Shown here in pieces: positions 30,105 to 40,011 of a stretch of 64,000 nucleotides of DNA. This DNA comes from Cedecea davisae DSM 4568 (GTDB taxonomy: Bacteria; Pseudomonadota; Gammaproteobacteria; Enterobacterales; Enterobacteriaceae): assembly GCF_000412335.2 (NCBI RefSeq), contig NZ_KE161030.1, forward strand, positions 3,512,363 through 3,576,362. Reading direction: 5' to 3'. The translations under genes were made by a program, and so were the position numbers. Numbering within the stretch: position 1 is the first letter of the stretch; each line of letters starts with the position of its first letter. The notes under the pieces were generated by a model. That model made no database searches. It had not been told where the DNA came from and saw only the letters and a list, made by a program, of their open reading frames with translations.

Positions 30105-31112
30105 TCAGACTTTTTCTTGAGATGCCGGACTCTTTGTCCACTTTTCATCGACCTTATCGACCGGCTGGCCCGCAGGGAAACACATCATGGTCATATACCA
30201 ATTTTGCGCGCGGGTATCGCCGCTGTAGGCGATGCCATAAACATCATAAATACCGTCCGGGGAGGGGTGGGTATATTTATCGTTTTCCACCAGAGCAGGC
30301 TTATACAGCGTGTTCTGATCCAATTTCACCTGACCGTTAAGCAAAATATTTGGGTTAATCAAACATTTCAGAGTCACCCCTGCGTTAGTCGATGTCTGGG
30401 GGCGGCCAATCAGGCCATTTTGGCTGTTAAGGTTTATAGGTGGATGCGCTTTCTCGGTATTGCTGTAGTAATCCAGCCTGTCGTTCGACAGCTTCCAGCT
30501 AGCTTTGCAAAGTTCTCCGATTTGATCGAGATAGCTGCTGACCTTGCCGTGAAAGGTATATCCTCTGGGAAACTTTGTTTCCGGCAAAGGAGGCAGCCTG
30601 CCAGGAAAGATACCAAAGGGTTTCAGCGCCCCCGCAGCAAGCTGGTACATATCCTTGACCGTATACCCTTTTGCGAGAGTGGCACTCAGTACCGCCGAGG
30701 TTAGCGCTTCATGTCCATCCATCGCCTGAATTAATAGCCAGTCATCAACGGACGTTTCTCGCCCCGTCATCCAAATGCGAATATCGCCGCTGAAAATAAC
30801 CCCAAAGTTCATGCCGTCTCGCGCCCCCCACTCGGCCGGGTCAACGATCCTGACTTTTCCCACTTCGCTACTGTTTACTATTGGCTCTAAACCGTTATAC
30901 CCCGCTATCAGCCGAATTTTGGTGAACTCCTTCTGCGCAATACGGTTTACGCTATCCGGCGCGAGGTTGTAGATTTTGACTTCAGCCGTTTTTGGCGAGC
31001 TCCCGGTGTGCCATTCCACTTTAAATGTCACTTTAAAATTCGAAAGAGCAATACCGCTTCCATCTTCCTTCAGTAGTTGCAGTTCAAAGTGCCGTGACCA
31101 GTTATCACTCAT
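30105..31112 (-). CDS. Baseplate hub protein
   Basis: 335 residues. SPKTAEVKIYNLAPDSVNRI and LIAGYNGLEPIVNSSEVGKV, then GYTVKDMYQLAAGALKPFG, are hub features (gp27/gpD-like) of this phage family. The trimeric hub joins the tube to the spike encoded next. A start is well placed 10 bases behind the plug gene stop. Confidence 0.82.
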   Translation of the reverse strand: MSDNWSRHFELQLLKEDGSGIALSNFKVTFKVEWHTGSSPKTAEVKIYNLAPDSVNRIAQKEFTKIRLIAGYNGLEPIVNSSEVGKVRIVDPAEWGARDGMNFGVIFSGDIRIWMTGRETSVDDWLLIQAMDGHEALTSAVLSATLAKGYTVKDMYQLAAGALKPFGIFPGRLPPLPETKFPRGYTFHGKVSSYLDQIGELCKASWKLSNDRLDYYSNTEKAHPPINLNSQNGLIGRPQTSTNAGVTLKCLINPNILLNGQVKLDQNTLYKPALVENDKYTHPSPDGIYDVYGIAYSGDTRAQNWYMTMMCFPAGQPVDKVDEKWTKSPASQEKV

Positions 31113-31121
31113 TACCCCCTC

Positions 31122-31430
31122 CTAGTCTGCAGTTATGAAGTAAAGATGGCTGGTATTTCCAAGAGTCGTCTTGCCCGGACAAGTCTGAGCTTCATCATCA
31201 GATACCACCCATAACCCACCGCTAAAACCAAGCCACGCATAAGGCGCAAGTAAATCAACGCCAGTCACCAGCGGAATGCCATTTACCAGAGGCTGACTAT
31301 TACTGTTCAGGATATCTAATACCCAACCAGCGCTATCCCGGTAGAGCAAACGCATACGCAGTGACTGGCCGGCGAGCTGGATGGAAAAAATTTGGTTATC
31401 CGCGCTCAGGGGAATTTCTACAATCGACAT
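31122..31430 (-). CDS. Baseplate plug family protein
   Basis: 102 residues: EIPLSADNQIFSIQLAGQSL followed by an all-beta region. It matches small plug proteins found between the Dit-like and hub genes in similar tails. Probably fills the hub lumen or joins the LysM-like ring. Confidence 0.75.
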   Translation of the reverse strand: MSIVEIPLSADNQIFSIQLAGQSLRMRLLYRDSAGWVLDILNSNSQPLVNGIPLVTGVDLLAPYAWLGFSGGLWVVSDDEAQTCPGKTTLGNTSHLYFITAD

Positions 31431-31439
31431 AGCTTTTCC

Positions 31440-32015
31440 TTACTTGCTGGCGGACGGCGGTACAGGCGTGATCTTTCCGCTACCCATTGGAGTAGTAACG
31501 ACTTTTTCACCTTTATTCCCCACCGAAGCCGTCGTTACTCCTTTCTCCATTTCATTTTTCCCTGCCGCTGGCAAAGCTTCCGTTGCGGTCATTAAGACCT
31601 CACTGAGTACCAGCTTGCAGCCAAGAACGTTTTCAGATTTACCGGCCGTAGTCACCGTAATCGTCTTGAGTAGCATGTTGGAATAGGAGCGGCGGCGGGT
31701 CATAACCCGGAAAGGCTCGGCTTTAGCCTGCAAGTCGAGCAATTGCTGGTAGATTTGTGCCGGGCTCGACCCAATACCGAGATTAAAGGCAGTTGTGTTG
31801 GCAAAGTCGACGAACGAGCCACCGGCTCTGAAAAAACAATCAATATTCAATTCAGAAGGCTGTTTCCAGGCATGATCGCTGATGTCAGGGCCAAATTCGA
31901 CGGGATGAGAAGCTATTTGCAGCGTATCGGTATGAAGTTCATTGACGACAACATCCGGGATTAAAAATCCGGCGAGATTCGTGCGAGGCTGAAAGTAAGC
32001 GCCCAAAATATCCAT
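31440..32015 (-). CDS. Baseplate Dit-like protein
   Basis: 191 residues. The stretch EFGPDISDHAWKQPSELNIDC and the later YSNMLLKTITVTTAGKSENV are typical of Dit-like N-terminal domains that ring the tube at the baseplate. The C-terminal 45 residues are low complexity (Lys, Thr, Pro). Start shares base 32015 with the tape-measure stop. Confidence 0.8.
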   Translation of the reverse strand: MDILGAYFQPRTNLAGFLIPDVVVNELHTDTLQIASHPVEFGPDISDHAWKQPSELNIDCFFRAGGSFVDFANTTAFNLGIGSSPAQIYQQLLDLQAKAEPFRVMTRRRSYSNMLLKTITVTTAGKSENVLGCKLVLSEVLMTATEALPAAGKNEMEKGVTTASVGNKGEKVVTTPMGSGKITPVPPSASK

Positions 32016-33418
32016 TAGCTCATCCTCGGAGAGTAACCCTGCGCTAGTTGAGAGTTGACGTTAAACTGCCGGTTCTGCGTCTCTTCTGCCGCAAGGTGAG
32101 GGTCTGATACGCCATTAACAACAATATGTGTATTACTGTTAATGATGGGTGAGTGTGTCGTGCTGACATTCGCCGTAGAGAAGTCGCTGAATGTGGCATC
32201 GCGAGCCGTATTAGCCGCATCCCCCGGTAGCATCATCGATAGCGGGTCGGGCTGACTCAGGTTGTTAACCGCGGCAGGGAGCCGACGGCGGGTATCTTTC
32301 TTTTCCTGGTTATTGAACCAGTCTTTTACAAAAGAAGCCCCGGCAACCGCTTTGTCATCCAGATAGCTGAACGTACTGTCGACCATTTTGTAGGCAGGAG
32401 TTCGGGTGACACTACTGACTACCAGCTCTTTGCCAATGGTCATTGCCTCGGACCATTTCCCCTCCTTCAGGGCATTGATCAACATGCCCATCTGCCGGAA
32501 CATTTCTTCCAGCGCCTTAAACTCCTTCATTAGCCCTTCAAAAATGGTGCTAATTGACCATTTACTAAAGTCGATACCCAGCAAATCACCCAGCGAACTG
32601 CCCAGTGTTTTAATGGTGTTGCCGAGAGAGCTAATCATCGAGGTTGCAAGGTCAAGAACCGGTTTCCATGCCCCCCAATCAATCAGGCTTTCCCCGCCAT
32701 CCCGCCACTTCATATAGTCGTCATAGAGCAGCCCGATAGAAGCGGCAAGCGCCAGCACTAAGCCTATAGGCGAGGCCATAAAAGCGGTATTCAGGCCGTA
32801 CCAAATAGCAATCATTCCGCCAACAGCGCCAATCACCGTTTGGGTTGAGTCGTCCAACAGCTGCCACCACTCAATAATTTGTGTGATCCAGCCGATAGTG
32901 CCGTTAATTGCGCTGCCAACCACGTTTGCCACGTCTCCCACCACGGCGATAACTTGATTAAACGTAGGTTCAATTTTCGGGAAGCTAACCAAAATGGTGT
33001 TGGTGAGGGTGTCAAACGGAGCAGCAAGTTTTTCGGCAAGCCCGGCACCGGCTTTTTCCCGCAGCACATCGAACACGGTTTCCAGCCGGTAAAGTGAAGC
33101 CTGGTAATGTTCCGACTGCTTAGCTGCTGCATCGGCGTCAAAATTCAGGCCACCGCTTAGTTGTTGATACTCTTCGGCATAGAACGGCTTTAGTTCCGCC
33201 GTCGCACCTGCTTGCTGAGTGGCATAGCTCTGGGCACGAAACTGTTTAAGGTCAATTCCCTGGGCTTTCGCAAGGATACTGTCGGCTTTGAGATCGCTTG
33301 TCAGTCCGTCAAAAAAATCGGCCACCTTTTCAATGGCCGAGGTTATTTTTGCTCCCACGCCGGGAAGTTTCTCAATAAGCTTCCCGAGTGAGTCAAAAGG
33401 TTGCGTACTATCGCTCAT
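32015..33418 (-). CDS. Tape measure protein, short
   Basis: 467 residues from ATG 33418 (MSDSTQPFDSLGKLIEKLPG). It has a helical N-terminal part, hydrophobic helices about residues 165-235 (VGGMIAIWYGLNTAFMASP), and a C-terminal stretch ending NRQFNVNSQLAQGYSPRMS. Position between chaperone and baseplate genes defines it. At about 0.15 nm per residue it would set a tail near 70 nm, shorter than most phage tails. Start codon overlaps the end of the frameshifted chaperone extension. Confidence 0.85.
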   Translation of the reverse strand: MSDSTQPFDSLGKLIEKLPGVGAKITSAIEKVADFFDGLTSDLKADSILAKAQGIDLKQFRAQSYATQQAGATAELKPFYAEEYQQLSGGLNFDADAAAKQSEHYQASLYRLETVFDVLREKAGAGLAEKLAAPFDTLTNTILVSFPKIEPTFNQVIAVVGDVANVVGSAINGTIGWITQIIEWWQLLDDSTQTVIGAVGGMIAIWYGLNTAFMASPIGLVLALAASIGLLYDDYMKWRDGGESLIDWGAWKPVLDLATSMISSLGNTIKTLGSSLGDLLGIDFSKWSISTIFEGLMKEFKALEEMFRQMGMLINALKEGKWSEAMTIGKELVVSSVTRTPAYKMVDSTFSYLDDKAVAGASFVKDWFNNQEKKDTRRRLPAAVNNLSQPDPLSMMLPGDAANTARDATFSDFSTANVSTTHSPIINSNTHIVVNGVSDPHLAAEETQNRQFNVNSQLAQGYSPRMS

Positions 33419-33650
33419 TTTCCTCTCTCCAGCGCATGACACTGGCCTTGTTTTCGGCCTGCATCTCGAGGTAATCGTTCATTAACGCGATGTCGTAGAG
33501 ATCTACTGCACCACTTTTGAGATCCTGCCAGTTGAGTGCAAAGACCTCCGCCGGGCGGAGAATGTAATCTTCCCCTCCCGGAAGGGTGTCGAGCGTCAGG
33601 CTGCTGCCGGGTCCGGGCTTTGGCCGCCGGGGAGTTCTTGCAAAAAATTT
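33408..33650 (-). CDS. -1 frame extension of the tail chaperone
   Basis: Open from the slip site at 33641-33650 to TAG 33408-33410 in the -1 frame, with no start codon of its own near its beginning. It encodes about 80 residues, including LTLDTLPGGEDYILRPAEVF and LYDIALMNDYLEMQAENKA, similar to small proteins that follow the chaperone in DUF3383 phages. By analogy with lambda G/GT it would be made only as a fusion with the upstream frame. Confidence 0.65.
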   Translation of the reverse strand, partial: KFFARTPRRPKPGPGSSLTLDTLPGGEDYILRPAEVFALNWQDLKSGAVDLYDIALMNDYLEMQAENKASVMRWREENER

Positions 33651-34009
33651 CCCAGAGAGTCCGCCACCACCCGGGCTACCAGCTGCAACAGCGTCATCAG
33701 ATCGATATCATCAAACGACAACGATCCCTGATTAAAGACCGTAATCCAACCTTTCATATGCTCACGAGTGACGACCGCAAGGCACGGATAGAGAATGGCA
33801 TTGCAGTCATCCTCGCTGAGGTCGGCAAGCGTGCGGGCTATTTTTGGCAGCACGGTTTCAAGGGCGTTACCGCCCTCCTTACCCTGTAAGCTGCGAAAAT
33901 CGCTAACCACGCCAGCTAATACCGGCAGCAGTTTGCGCGCCACGTTTAGCTGCTCGAACACGCTCAGTTTGCCAATGCGGTAATTCACCGCTTTCAGGGT
34001 AATTTCCAT
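33596..34009 (-). CDS. Tail assembly chaperone
   Basis: 137 residues (MEITLKAVNYRIGKLSVFEQ, LARKLLPVLAGVVSD-like helices, then AILYPCLAVV). It lies between tube and tape-measure genes, the place of lambda G and P2 E. Its end carries a -1 slippery heptamer, so a longer product is expected as well. It begins three bases after the tube gene stop. Confidence 0.8.
   Translation of the reverse strand: MEITLKAVNYRIGKLSVFEQLNVARKLLPVLAGVVSDFRSLQGKEGGNALETVLPKIARTLADLSEDDCNAILYPCLAVVTREHMKGWITVFNQGSLSFDDIDLMTLLQLVARVVADSLGNFLQELPGGQSPDPAAA
33641..33650 (-). promoter_or_regulatory. Programmed -1 frameshift site
   Basis: Minus strand reads AAATTTTTTG in frame GGA-AAT-TTT-TTG. Both A-AAT-TTT and T-TTT-TTG fit the X-XXY-YYZ pattern. 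The -1 frame after it stays open for about 80 codons. Confidence 0.65.
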
Positions 34010-34012
34010 GCG

Positions 34013-34453
34013 TCAGAACTCCCCGAGGAATTGGTCGATTTTGCCGCAGTCAAACTTCCAGTCCATGCTGCCAGCATCTTTGCCGTTGCTGTTGCCAGGC
34101 AGCTGAGAGAACGCCACGCTGCGCGCTGTCAATACATCGCCGGAGGCGCTATTACGCACCACAATGGTGTTATTTCCCCACAGAGAAGCGGAAAGCGTCT
34201 GTGCGTTATAGGCCTGCATCAGCTTTTTATTCACCGGTGAGGTTTTCATCAACGTAACGGTGATAGTGCCGTTTTTAGCCGGAGAGAGGTTGTGCATAAC
34301 CTCCCCGTCAATCCCAACCGTCATGCTGTTTTTAGGCCCGGCCATGTCTACTTTAATTCCGGCATCCCCGTTGGCGCTGCCCGCGCCCAAATCAATAACG
34401 CCGGTCGGCCCAACAAGAGAGGCCGTCACATCCATAAAAGAATAAGTACCCAT
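34013..34453 (-). CDS. Tail tube protein, DUF3277 family
   Basis: 146 residues starting MGTYSFMDVTASLVGPTG, with MTVGIDGEVMHNLSPAKNGT and VTLMKTSPVNKKL, close to DUF3277 proteins. These stack as hexamers to form the inner tube of contractile tails. It follows the sheath gene by 10 bases. Confidence 0.88.
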   Translation of the reverse strand: MGTYSFMDVTASLVGPTGVIDLGAGSANGDAGIKVDMAGPKNSMTVGIDGEVMHNLSPAKNGTITVTLMKTSPVNKKLMQAYNAQTLSASLWGNNTIVVRNSASGDVLTARSVAFSQLPGNSNGKDAGSMDWKFDCGKIDQFLGEF

Positions 34454-34463
34454 TTAAATCTCC

Positions 34464-35603
34464 TTAACGAACAACATTGATTTCAACATCGGCGAAGTGC
34501 ACGGCACCCGCCAGTTTGCAGGCCACCTGAATCACCGGGGCTTTACGCGCTTCACGGTCGGACTGAGCCTGAGAGGCAATCGCCGGCGCATACACGTAGT
34601 AGCCTTTGCTCAGCGTGTCGCCCGCGGCCAGTTGGCCGATATCGGAGCCATTCCAGATACCCGGTGCAATAAGGCCGTTGGTTACCGCCTGAGCCATAGA
34701 ATGCTCGACGTTGCTCACAAGACGGGTGACGCCTGCATCGGTTTGCGGGATTTTGGTGGTGCTGGTGTAAAGCAGGTTATAGAGGTTGGTCTGCACATAA
34801 TTTTGCAGCCAGTCGAGCCCGTGCCGCTCGTCAATAAAGCTGCCGTTGCTCATCACGCCTTCCTGGATAATGGCGGTGTCGTTGTTGTAGTTAACAAAGA
34901 CGTTGGCATTTTTCGTACCGAGCGCATTCGCCTGGCTTTGCGTCAGGGATTCCGAAGTAATACCCGGTTCCTGCTTAAATTTCAGGGTAATGGTGGTGTT
35001 ATTGCCGTTGAAGTTAACGGTGAACGCGCGGCCAAACAGCGAAGCTGCAGCAAACGGCGTGGCGCTGGAATACTGGCTAAAAGTACGGGCAAATTTCGCC
35101 GCTTTCAGCTTGCTAAAGATGTCGGTGCTGTCGTTAGCATCCAGCGCTTTGGCGTTGGCAGAGGTGTGGCCGAAAATGCGCGAAACATTATCGCCTTCAA
35201 TGACGGCAGCGACAGCCAGAACCTGTTCGTCGGTGAGGGCGTCGTCGGCAATGACCAGGCCATACCAGTCGGTGGAATGCCCGCTCAGTGCAGACACACA
35301 CTCGGCGATGGTTTCGCCAGCCTTGCCTTCGCCGCCGTCTTTAACCCAGCGGCCAATGAACAAATCGGCGGGCTGAGGTGACTGCTGATAGTAAAGGCTT
35401 GCCGCTTTGTACTCAGGTGCATCGAGGCCAAAATCGGCAGCGACTGCGCTGAGACTTGAGTAGGCGCGCATACGCTCTTTGATGTCGATAACGTCGCTGC
35501 CGCCGATAACAAGCAGGGCGCCGTAATTGCGGGACTGTGCCGCACGCGGCGCCATATTCACCGTCACGCTGACAATGTTTGATACAGGTAAACCCTGTGA
35601 CAT
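34464..35603 (-). CDS. Contractile tail sheath protein, DUF3383 family
   Basis: 379 residues: [39 protein letters not shown] and [19 protein letters not shown] are the diagnostic N-terminal block of DUF3383. The C-terminus [14 protein letters not shown] is the likely inter-subunit strand. The protein forms the contracting outer layer. Its presence makes this an R-type (contractile) rather than F-type particle. Confidence 0.9.
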   Translation of the reverse strand: MSQGLPVSNIVSVTVNMAPRAAQSRNYGALLVIGGSDVIDIKERMRAYSSLSAVAADFGLDAPEYKAASLYYQQSPQPADLFIGRWVKDGGEGKAGETIAECVSALSGHSTDWYGLVIADDALTDEQVLAVAAVIEGDNVSRIFGHTSANAKALDANDSTDIFSKLKAAKFARTFSQYSSATPFAAASLFGRAFTVNFNGNNTTITLKFKQEPGITSESLTQSQANALGTKNANVFVNYNNDTAIIQEGVMSNGSFIDERHGLDWLQNYVQTNLYNLLYTSTTKIPQTDAGVTRLVSNVEHSMAQAVTNGLIAPGIWNGSDIGQLAAGDTLSKGYYVYAPAIASQAQSDREARKAPVIQVACKLAGAVHFADVEINVVR

Positions 35604-35606
35604 AGC

Positions 35607-36146
35607 TTATTCTCCAATGATGTTTACTGTTGATGAAAGAAGGGAACGAATACCGTAACGCCTTGCGATATCGCGCTTCAGCGCCACGGTAAGGGTGTAG
35701 CGGCGTAGCCACTGGTTGTTGATAAATTCAGGGTCCGGCGTTAATTCACCGCAGTGGCAAAAAGTCAGGTGCAGCAGGTTCAACTCAGCATTGTTTTGTG
35801 CAACGCAAAGCCCATCACGGAACAGGGCAGCAACGGCCTGAGCGCCTGGGCCATAAAAACCGCAGGTAACATCGACGGACTCCGTTTGCCGGAGAACGTC
35901 CTGCTGCTCATCGTGAGTCTGAAAACCCGGAGCATCGGCCAGCTTTACTGTGGTAAAAAAGTCGCACCAGGTAATACCGGCTTTCGGGGTAGCCGGAGGA
36001 GGATCGCTCCACTTCGCCATCACCATTTCTGCAGGCAAACCCGACACGCCGACTATCCAGGCGGCTAAATCAGAGTCCAGCGCCTCGTCATAATGGGGGG
36101 CAGTTCCGAGGGGAGTCAGATAACCCGAACGAGTGCTATCGTTCAT
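35607..36146 (-). CDS. Neck/tail terminator protein (LIC_12616/gp12-like)
   Basis: 179 residues. The start [20 protein letters not shown] and the core [20 protein letters not shown] plus [18 protein letters not shown] place it with neck terminator proteins that precede DUF3383 sheaths. It should cap the head-proximal end of the tail. In a headless particle this cap would close the tail. First gene of the structural run, just after a terminator. Confidence 0.8.
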   Translation of the reverse strand: MNDSTRSGYLTPLGTAPHYDEALDSDLAAWIVGVSGLPAEMVMAKWSDPPPATPKAGITWCDFFTTVKLADAPGFQTHDEQQDVLRQTESVDVTCGFYGPGAQAVAALFRDGLCVAQNNAELNLLHLTFCHCGELTPDPEFINNQWLRRYTLTVALKRDIARRYGIRSLLSSTVNIIGE

Positions 36147-36157
36147 TTATTTCTCCA

Positions 36158-36181
36158 AAGAAAAGCCGCCCGCAGGCGGCT
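36158..36181 (-). terminator. Terminator behind the lipase gene
   Basis: Minus strand stem AGCCGCC (loop TGCG) GGCGGCT followed by TTTCTTT, starting 11 bases after the lipase stop and ahead of the neck gene start. Confidence 0.8.
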
Positions 36182-36191
36182 GAAACAGGGC

Positions 36192-37571
<1,380 letters not shown>

Positions 37572-37575
<4 letters not shown>

Positions 37576-38063
37576 TTTTTCCCCTCCTGCCAGTTGCAGA
37601 CCTGGTATTCCACCTCGCGGCGGTTAACGAGCCCCCGCCACTGCCTGCCCCCGGCCAGCGTCCAACTTTTCAGCCCGGCACAAGCCTGCGTGTAGTCACC
37701 GGCGTTTAAAGCCCGCAGCAGAGACGAGCGCAGAAAAGCGGCGGTGCCTACGTTGTAGGTAAAGCTAATCAGCGCCGCTTTCTGGTATTCGTTAACGGGA
37801 ACCTTTATTGCCTGCTCTACTGCGCGAGCGGCGGGCTGCAAATCTCTATCAAGCAGCGTTTTGCATTCAGCGGGGGAATAGGTTTTAGCGGGAGAGATGT
37901 CTTTCCCGGTATGCCCGTAGCAAACGGTAAGCACGCCCGCCACGTCGTAGTAAGGCGTATAACGTACGCCCTCAAGCTCGGGCAGCATCACGCTGGCTAT
38001 CGTCAGAGCGCCCGCCCCCGATAAACCCAAAAGTGCCTTTCTCAGTCCGGGAGAGAGAGCCAT
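37572..38063 (-). CDS. Phage lysozyme (GH24) with signal-anchor
   Basis: 163 residues. The N-terminal hydrophobic, Gly/Ala-rich stretch (ALLGLSGAGALTIASVML) looks like a signal-arrest-release anchor as in phage 21 R. The catalytic triad Glu-8-Asp-5-Thr is present in ELEGVRYTPYYDVAGVLTV. It degrades peptidoglycan to release the particles. Its start overlaps the holin stop. Confidence 0.92.
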
Positions 38064-38362
38064 TAATTACCTGCCTTTTTCACTACCTCGCTGACTGCCC
38101 TGATAATTTCAATCTGCTCGGCTCGGTTAAGGGTATGCAAGTCATCCACCAGCGCCTGGAGGATGCGGGTGCGCTTCTGGTCTTCAAGATGCTGGCGGTG
38201 CGCGTCCAGCCTGCCGCCCAGCCACGAAGCTATTGAAATCAGTACACTCATCAGCCCGAATATCATGTAGACCATATCCTGTGTCGTGATACCCAGACCG
38301 GCGGCAAGCGCCGCAAGCCACGCAGAACATTGCGTGACCAGATTCGCTGGTTGGTCATTCAT
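38063..38362 (-). CDS. Putative holin or pinholin
   Basis: 99 residues with hydrophobic stretches at about 10-23 and 29-48 (MVYMIFGLMSVLISIASWLG) and a charged C-terminal tail, directly ahead of the lysozyme. A pinholin would suit a signal-anchor lysozyme. Assignment rests on size, membrane pattern and position. Confidence 0.7.
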   Translation of the reverse strand: MNDQPANLVTQCSAWLAALAAGLGITTQDMVYMIFGLMSVLISIASWLGGRLDAHRQHLEDQKRTRILQALVDDLHTLNRAEQIEIIRAVSEVVKKAGN

Positions 38363-38421
38363 GGGGGTAAACCTTCGGTTGAAGTGTCGAACTACTGGAC
38401 AAGTAAGGATGAAATGCGGAG

Positions 38422-38757
38422 TTAAATAAGCGCTATTGATTTGCCGCGCCGGGTTTGCTTCCCGGTCGCGCTCGGTAAACCGGCCTCATTAGCGGGGCCA
38501 GCCTGATAAAGTTTTCTTTGTTTCGCATCCAGCTGATTGCGCAGTAGCTGGTAATGCTCCGCCTGCTGGATGATATGCAGGCCGTAAATGTTAATCACCT
38601 CCAGCGCCTTATCGGGGCGGCTGCCGGGCTTGCGATTTAAAGTGAGAATGGGTCGCGCATCGGGTTTTGCCCTCACCCCCACCAGAAGCGGGTTTGCGGC
38701 TTTCCAGACGGCCTGCTTTGCCTCGCGCCGCTGGCGGCGACGTGTCTGTGCGTCCAT
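38422..38757 (-). CDS. Small basic protein heading the lysis/tail cluster, possible activator
   Basis: 111 residues from ATG 38757 (AGGAGG five bases upstream). It starts MDAQTRRRQRREAKQAVWKA, then RPILTLNRKPGSRP, a helical IYGLHIIQQAEHYQLLRNQL, and a basic tail. I recognise no family with certainty. It is highly positively charged, the first gene behind a promoter overlapped by two repressor-type operators, and upstream of the lysis genes. That is the position of the activator PrtN in R pyocins, so a role in switching on the tail genes is inferred, not shown. Confidence 0.6.
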   Translation of the reverse strand: MDAQTRRRQRREAKQAVWKAANPLLVGVRAKPDARPILTLNRKPGSRPDKALEVINIYGLHIIQQAEHYQLLRNQLDAKQRKLYQAGPANEAGLPSATGKQTRRGKSIALI

Positions 38758-38897
38758 ACAACCTCCTGTCAATCAACTTTGGTGATACCTTATTGATATC
38801 CCAAAGCTTATTGCTTTGGTGTATGCGCCCTTTTTCAGGGCCTGATGTTAAGGAGCGTTCACTTACCTGTGAGTCGGTGCGTCCTGCCGATGAATTG

Positions 38898-38939
38898 ATA
38901 TTGAACCACAAGTACGAACCAGTCAAGAACCAAAAGTAC
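38898..38939 (-). promoter_or_regulatory. Promoter with two operator sites for the cluster
   Basis: Minus strand -35 TTGACT (38926-38921) and -10 CAATAT (38903-38898), 17 bases apart. The palindrome-like sites GAACCACAAGTAC (38903-38915) and GAACCAAAAGTAC (38927-38939) cover the spacer and the upstream edge, 24 bases apart. They share the pattern G-W-AC-N5-GTAC with two sites at the repressor's 5' end, so the repressor is expected to block this promoter. The rest of 38940-39114 is AT-rich, then holds two hairpins (39021-39038, 39077-39095) without T runs. Confidence 0.62.
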
Positions 38940-39114
38940 GAAATATTTCAAAAAAAACGGATTTAGCAATTAACTATTGATTAATAATAAGATTATTTTT
39001 AGATGGCTCTGTATTCGAGTGGCGGCAAGAGAGCCGCCTCAGAAGTTTACTCAGGCCAGTGACTAAAGCTGGAGAGCGCAGCCAACACGGCTGCGGCTTG
39101 TAGGATGCGCTATT

Positions 39115-39861
39115 TCAGGCGTGGCGGCGTATCGCGTGGCTATACATCACCCGGCCGATGATTTTGAGATGCTGTTCATTCTCTTCGCTAATTCGCCAGT
39201 CCGCATATTTGGGGTTGTCGGAGCGAACCAGCAGGCTGTCGTGGGTCATTTGCAGACGCTTGACCAGCAGTTGGCCTTTATAGAGGAAGACATAAATTCC
39301 GTCGCCGTCGAAATAGTCTTTCGCGATATCGACAAAGATATAGTCACCCAGCTCGATGGTGCCGGACATACTATCGCCGGTGACGGTAATCACCTTGATT
39401 GTCGAGGCAGGACGATGGCCGAACAGCTCCAGCGCCTCCTGGCTGTCGTAAACAATATGATTGATGGTTTCGGTAACTTCACTGGAGATAAGCCGCCCCG
39501 GCCCCGCGCTGGCTTCGATATCCAGCACGTCGATACGAAAGCCCTGCTCTTCCGGCTGCCGAAATTCGTAAACCACCGCATCCTCAGCATGAACGGCAAG
39601 ATCGCGAGCCTCCGGCGAATAAGCGCCTTCGCTGCCGTGTTGTAACCACAGCACGTCGGCATGGAGGAAGGTTGCAAGCTCGTACATCTTATCCTGCCTC
39701 GGGATCGACTCGGCGTTGAGCCATTTACTTACCGCCTTAGAGGAGACGCCCAGCGCGCGCGCTATTGCCATACCGCGCCCAAATTCATCGAGGTTTGCTT
39801 CGCTGCAGGCCTGCGCCAGCCTGCGGGAAAAAGCTTCGCGCAGTTGTTCTCTCTGTACCAT
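39115..39861 (-). CDS. Phage-type repressor, S24 (LexA/CI-like) autopeptidase
   Basis: 248 residues. N-terminal helix-turn-helix (MAIARALGVSSKAVSKWLNA), then a linker with the Ala-Gly cleavage site (IEASAGPG), then the S24 domain with nucleophile Ser in GDSMSGTI and Lys in LLVKRLQ. RecA-activated self-cleavage would relieve repression after DNA damage. Its own start codon lies within an operator, so it is likely autoregulated. It is transcribed in the same direction as the tail genes. Confidence 0.92.
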   Translation of the reverse strand: MVQREQLREAFSRRLAQACSEANLDEFGRGMAIARALGVSSKAVSKWLNAESIPRQDKMYELATFLHADVLWLQHGSEGAYSPEARDLAVHAEDAVVYEFRQPEEQGFRIDVLDIEASAGPGRLISSEVTETINHIVYDSQEALELFGHRPASTIKVITVTGDSMSGTIELGDYIFVDIAKDYFDGDGIYVFLYKGQLLVKRLQMTHDSLLVRSDNPKYADWRISEENEQHLKIIGRVMYSHAIRRHA

Positions 39862-39923
39862 AAGTACGATCCCGGTGGAGTTATCATGACCAATAGTTCA
39901 AGTCTACCACGTACTGAAAGTAC
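39855..39923. promoter_or_regulatory. Two repressor operators at the repressor 5' end
   Basis: GTACCATAAGTAC (39855-39867, covering the repressor start codon) and GTACTGAAAGTAC (39911-39923) share a GTAC-N5-GTAC layout, the second flanked by C and G so that CGTAC-N5-GTACG is a perfect palindrome. With the two near-copies at 38903-38939 they form a four-site set unique to the flanks of the repressor. Confidence 0.6.
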
Positions 39924-40011
39924 GGGAAGCAGAAAACGTAAAGGCTCAGCATCATTGGGGATGTTTTGCTTTTGTGGTAAAGTGCGCGCCATCGAAATTT
40001 CCGTGCGGTAG
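39886..40011 (+). CDS. Small ORF divergent from the repressor (uncertain)
   Basis: 41 codons with a good ribosome site (GGTGGAG, five bases from ATG). The product MTNSSSLPRTESTGSRKRKG... is rich in Ser and Lys and has a CFC motif. Its position is that of cro or cII in lambdoid phages, but it does not resemble either and an operator lies inside it. It may be a truncated early gene at the right edge of the island or not a gene at all. Confidence 0.3.
   Translation: MTNSSSLPRTESTGSRKRKGSASLGMFCFCGKVRAIEISVR

Noticed and set aside
39021..39095. Hairpins behind the repressor as a terminator
   Set aside because: Two good stems but no T run on either strand, so not called as a rho-independent terminator.
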